DNA from: Spirochaeta sp.
GTDB lineage: Bacteria; Spirochaetota; Spirochaetia; Sphaerochaetales; Sphaerochaetaceae
Assembly: GCA_020054965.1 (NCBI GenBank)
Contig: JAIMZO010000012.1
Coordinates: 1 to 15,942, forward strand
Direction of reading: 5' to 3'
Length of the DNA: 15,942 nt
The notes under the pieces are model-generated. The model saw nothing but the letters and a program-made list of their open reading frames with translations. It had not been told where the DNA came from and made no database searches. Position numbers and translations under genes: made by a program. This document shows positions 13,650 to 15,942 of this stretch, one piece after another. The stretch's first letter is position 1. Each line of letters opens with the position of its first letter.

Positions 13650-14948
13650 ATGAGTACAAAGAGACGAATACTCATGATTATGCTGATCACCATGGTAGGC
13701 CTCGGCTTGCTCTTTGCTCAAGGAGCAAAGGACGGGGAAGCTGAACAAAGGGAGCTGGTGCTATGGGATCTTCATACAGAAGGTTCAGGGGCAGCTATGG
13801 TGGATTCCATCATTGCGGCATATGAAGCAGAAAACCCCAATGTAAAAGTCACCCACTCCGCCTTCAAGGTCGATGATTTGAGAAACATCATCAAACCAGC
13901 GATCAACAGCGGTAAAGGACCGGACATCTTCAGTTATGATGCCGGAGCAGGTTATCTGGGTGTTCTTGCAAGCTCAGGACTCGCTTATGACCTTACCGAT
14001 CATGCCAAGGCAAATGGTTGGTATGAGAAATTCTTCGATTGGGGACTTGAGAAATCGACCTTTGGTGGCCGACTCTATGGAGTGACCAACCAGCTCGAGA
14101 TCCTTGGATTCTTCTATAACAAGGAAATCTTTGCAAAGGTAGGGGTCACACCACCGAAGAGCTATGAGGAATTCCTGGCTGTCGCCAAGAAGATAAAGGA
14201 CGCTGGATATCTTCCCATCATCCTGCCAGACATGGACCAGTGGCCTGGTTTCCACTATGAGTCAATCTGGTTGAACAGCTTTGCCGGCCCGGAGTTGGTC
14301 AAGAAAGCCATCAGTACTGAAATCTCCTGGGAGCAAGAGGCGTTTGCTGAAGGACTGGATGCATTCCATGATCTGGTTGCCTCCGGACTCACCAGTGAGA
14401 AACCACTCGGTCTTTCCTACCAGGATGGAATCAACTCATTCTATGCCGGTGGTGGGGCGATGATACCGACCGGGACATGGATTCTCGGAGGGGCAGTTGA
14501 GCACATGGGAGAAAAAGCTGGTTTCTTCTACCTCCCTGCAGCTAAGCCTGGTATCCTGAGCAGTCCTCCTGGAGGTTTTGGTGAGGCAATTGTTGTCAAT
14601 GCAAAGAGCAAGCAAACAGAGCTTGCAATCGACTTCATTGAATTCATGTTCAGCGAATCACAGGTTAAGACCATCTACGAGGTAGGCGGCTTTATCCCAA
14701 CGGTCAACAATGTCGATATCTCCAAGCTGCAATTGCCAGCACTGTTCAAGGATATCATTGCAGAAATTGATGCAGCCGAGACGCTTGGAGAGAATATCGA
14801 TGTATTGATGCCTCCAAAGGTAAACGAGGTAACATCGAACTATATCCAGGAACTGATTGCAGGCAAAAAGACCGGTATGCAGGCTCTATCTGAGAAACAG
14901 AAGGCATTGCTTGAGGACATTGCTGCGGGAAATTTCAATATAGACTAA
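13650..14948 (+). CDS. Extracellular solute-binding protein of the second sugar importer
   Basis: The 432-residue product starts at the ATG preceded by AAAGGAGG; the frame is open upstream to 13590, but the signal peptide (MSTKRR, hydrophobic core to LLFA, then QGAKDG) begins here. No lipidation cysteine is present. Family-1 features follow: ELVLWDLHTEGSGAAMV first strand, GPDIFSYDAGAG loop, YGVTNQLEILGFFYNKEIF, FYAGGGAMIPTGTW and IDFIEFMFSE near the C-terminus. The receptor is typical of CUT1 systems (UgpB/COG1653). Its ligand is unknown; the neighbouring polyol/hexuronate dehydrogenase suggests a sugar alcohol or acid, or an oligosaccharide containing it. A hairpin lies on each side of the gene. 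Confidence 0.93.
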   Translation: MSTKRRILMIMLITMVGLGLLFAQGAKDGEAEQRELVLWDLHTEGSGAAMVDSIIAAYEAENPNVKVTHSAFKVDDLRNIIKPAINSGKGPDIFSYDAGAGYLGVLASSGLAYDLTDHAKANGWYEKFFDWGLEKSTFGGRLYGVTNQLEILGFFYNKEIFAKVGVTPPKSYEEFLAVAKKIKDAGYLPIILPDMDQWPGFHYESIWLNSFAGPELVKKAISTEISWEQEAFAEGLDAFHDLVASGLTSEKPLGLSYQDGINSFYAGGGAMIPTGTWILGGAVEHMGEKAGFFYLPAAKPGILSSPPGGFGEAIVVNAKSKQTELAIDFIEFMFSESQVKTIYEVGGFIPTVNNVDISKLQLPALFKDIIAEIDAAETLGENIDVLMPPKVNEVTSNYIQELIAGKKTGMQALSEKQKALLEDIAAGNFNID

Positions 14949-14962
14949 GTATCAGACAGACA

Positions 14963-14989
14963 GCGTGGCAGGAATATATTCTGCCACGC
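14963..14989 (+). promoter_or_regulatory. Perfect 9-bp hairpin between binding-protein and permease genes
   Basis: GCGTGGCAG and CTGCCACGC are exact complements around the nine-base loop GAATATATT. ATCTTACTTC follows, with no proper T-run. Hairpins in this place, as in malE-malF, protect the upstream message from 3' decay or terminate partially, giving more binding protein than permease. Confidence 0.6.
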
Positions 14990-15024
14990 ATCTTACTTCA
15001 GCAAATCTTCTGTGAGGTATTTTT

Positions 15025-15915
15025 GTGAATAACAAGACATACACAAAGGTGAAAAACTGGATCGGGAATGCGGCATTTACCATTCCAGCCCTGGTTGTTT
15101 ACATCGCCTTTGTCACCATCCCCATTGTGGGGACATTGCAAATCAGCCTGGTCAAATGGAACGGGGCTTCCCCTACCAAGGAATTTGTCGGTTTGGCAAA
15201 TTATGTACGGGTGTTCAATGATCCCACATTCTACCTGGCTCTGAAAAACAATATCATCTGGATTCTCTTTACCATCTTCATCCCCGTATTCCTGGGCCTG
15301 ATTCTTGCCATCATGATCAGTCAATCCTTCATCAAGGCAAAGACCTTCTTCCGCCTGACGTACTTCATGCCGCAGATTGTCTCTCTGGTTGCTGTAGCCA
15401 TCGTCTGGGGTTGGATGTACAACCCTGATTTTGGCATTGTCGGAAGAGTATTGGATTTTATTGGTATTCCCAATGCCATGGATATCGATTTCCTAGGTGA
15501 TGAAAATCTGGTCATCTGGTCATTGGTAGTAGCTGGAAGCTGGACTTGCTTTGGTTTCAATATGGTTGTCTTCCTGGCAGCCTTACAAGGAATAGATTCC
15601 ACCTATCTGGAAGTAGCTACTCTGGAAGGGGCCAATGCCGTACAACGCATGCGGTATGTAACAGTTCCTTTGATCAAGAGTACCGTTACACTTCTGGTAC
15701 TCAATTCACTCATCGGTTCATTCAAGGTCTTTGACTTGATTTATATCATGACCAAAGGCGGCCCATATCGCAGCAGTGAAGTCATTGCAACCTATATGTT
15801 CAATGCCGCATTCAACATGAACGAGTATGGCTATGCCTCTGCATTGGCCATGGTGCTTGCTGCCTTGGTTGCGTTCAGCTCCTGGGTCTATATGAAACGG
15901 GCAGAGAAGGAGTAA
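15025..15915 (+). CDS. Carbohydrate ABC transporter permease, MalF/UgpA type (GTG start)
   Basis: The 296-residue inner-membrane protein has about six hydrophobic segments, the first at residues 15-40, with VGLANYVRVFNDPTFYLALKNN following, typical of the UgpA/MalF group. The EAA loop near residue 195 reads LEVATLEGANAVQRMRYVTVP; the central A is V, so the motif is slightly degenerate, while G and P are kept. SFKVFDLIYIMTKGGP is the diagnostic segment after it. A GTG start is used, with GAGG about seven bases before it. The next permease follows after two bases. It would work with the upstream binding protein and an ATPase that is not in the window. Confidence 0.93.
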   Translation: MNNKTYTKVKNWIGNAAFTIPALVVYIAFVTIPIVGTLQISLVKWNGASPTKEFVGLANYVRVFNDPTFYLALKNNIIWILFTIFIPVFLGLILAIMISQSFIKAKTFFRLTYFMPQIVSLVAVAIVWGWMYNPDFGIVGRVLDFIGIPNAMDIDFLGDENLVIWSLVVAGSWTCFGFNMVVFLAALQGIDSTYLEVATLEGANAVQRMRYVTVPLIKSTVTLLVLNSLIGSFKVFDLIYIMTKGGPYRSSEVIATYMFNAAFNMNEYGYASALAMVLAALVAFSSWVYMKRAEKE

Positions 15916-15917
15916 CC

Positions 15918-15942
15918 ATGCAAAGTATAAAACGCTTAAAAC
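15918..15942 (+). CDS. Start of a further gene, probably the MalG-type permease (truncated by the window edge)
   Basis: An ATG with AAGGAG five to six bases upstream begins two bases after the permease stop; only MQSIKRLK is visible. Operon logic makes a MalG-type CUT1 partner permease likely, but the residues themselves cannot prove it. Confidence 0.5.

Overview
The window looks like a stretch of a free-living or host-associated, sugar-fermenting spirochaete, most likely Sphaerochaeta or a close relative. Both solute-binding proteins end their signal peptide in an 'FA(A/Q)GAK' sequence typical of that genus. Base composition looks roughly balanced, and the contents (CUT1 sugar importers, polyol/hexuronate dehydrogenase, tight operons) fit. 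This is judged by eye; no database search was possible.

Layout, left to right. (1) Positions 1-3740, minus strand: a carbohydrate import operon transcribed leftward from a good promoter. It encodes a binding protein, two CUT1 permeases and the N-terminal part of a FAD-dependent oxidoreductase that runs off the left edge. A perfect 7+7 bp palindrome lies just downstream of the predicted transcription start. (2) 3740-4614, minus: a ZIP-family metal transporter with its own terminator. (3) 4688-7446, plus: a five-gene operon, divergent from the ZIP gene. It encodes a cysteine-containing PadR-type repressor, two half-size membrane permeases that are visibly homologous to each other (PF03773/DUF318-like, the ArsP superfamily), and two different class I methyltransferases. 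The genes overlap or nearly abut. A palindrome at the predicted promoter suggests autoregulation. This is the most unusual part of the window and may be a metal, metalloid or small-molecule stress export and modification system. (4) 7447-8640, plus: two small unrecognised genes (a membrane-anchored or lipoprotein-like protein and a 98-aa helical protein), closed by a strong bidirectional-type terminator. (5) 8645-9937, minus: UDP-glucose 6-dehydrogenase, divergent from (6) a nitrilase-superfamily amidohydrolase on plus (10026-10985). Its 3' end overlaps by 14 bp that of (7) a mannitol dehydrogenase/fructuronate reductase family enzyme on minus (10972-12405). (8) 12609-15942, plus: an AraC-type regulator, a second CUT1 binding protein, a permease, and the first codons of a second permease cut by the right edge.

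Regions 7 and 8 probably form one catabolic locus: the AraC protein senses a sugar acid or polyol, the importer brings it in, and the divergently transcribed dehydrogenase oxidises or reduces it. No ATP-binding subunit is visible for either importer; CUT1 systems in such bacteria often share one MsmK/MsmX-type ATPase encoded elsewhere, but both operons also leave the window. Several RNA hairpins lie between operon genes (6192, 13607, 14963) and may set relative expression levels.
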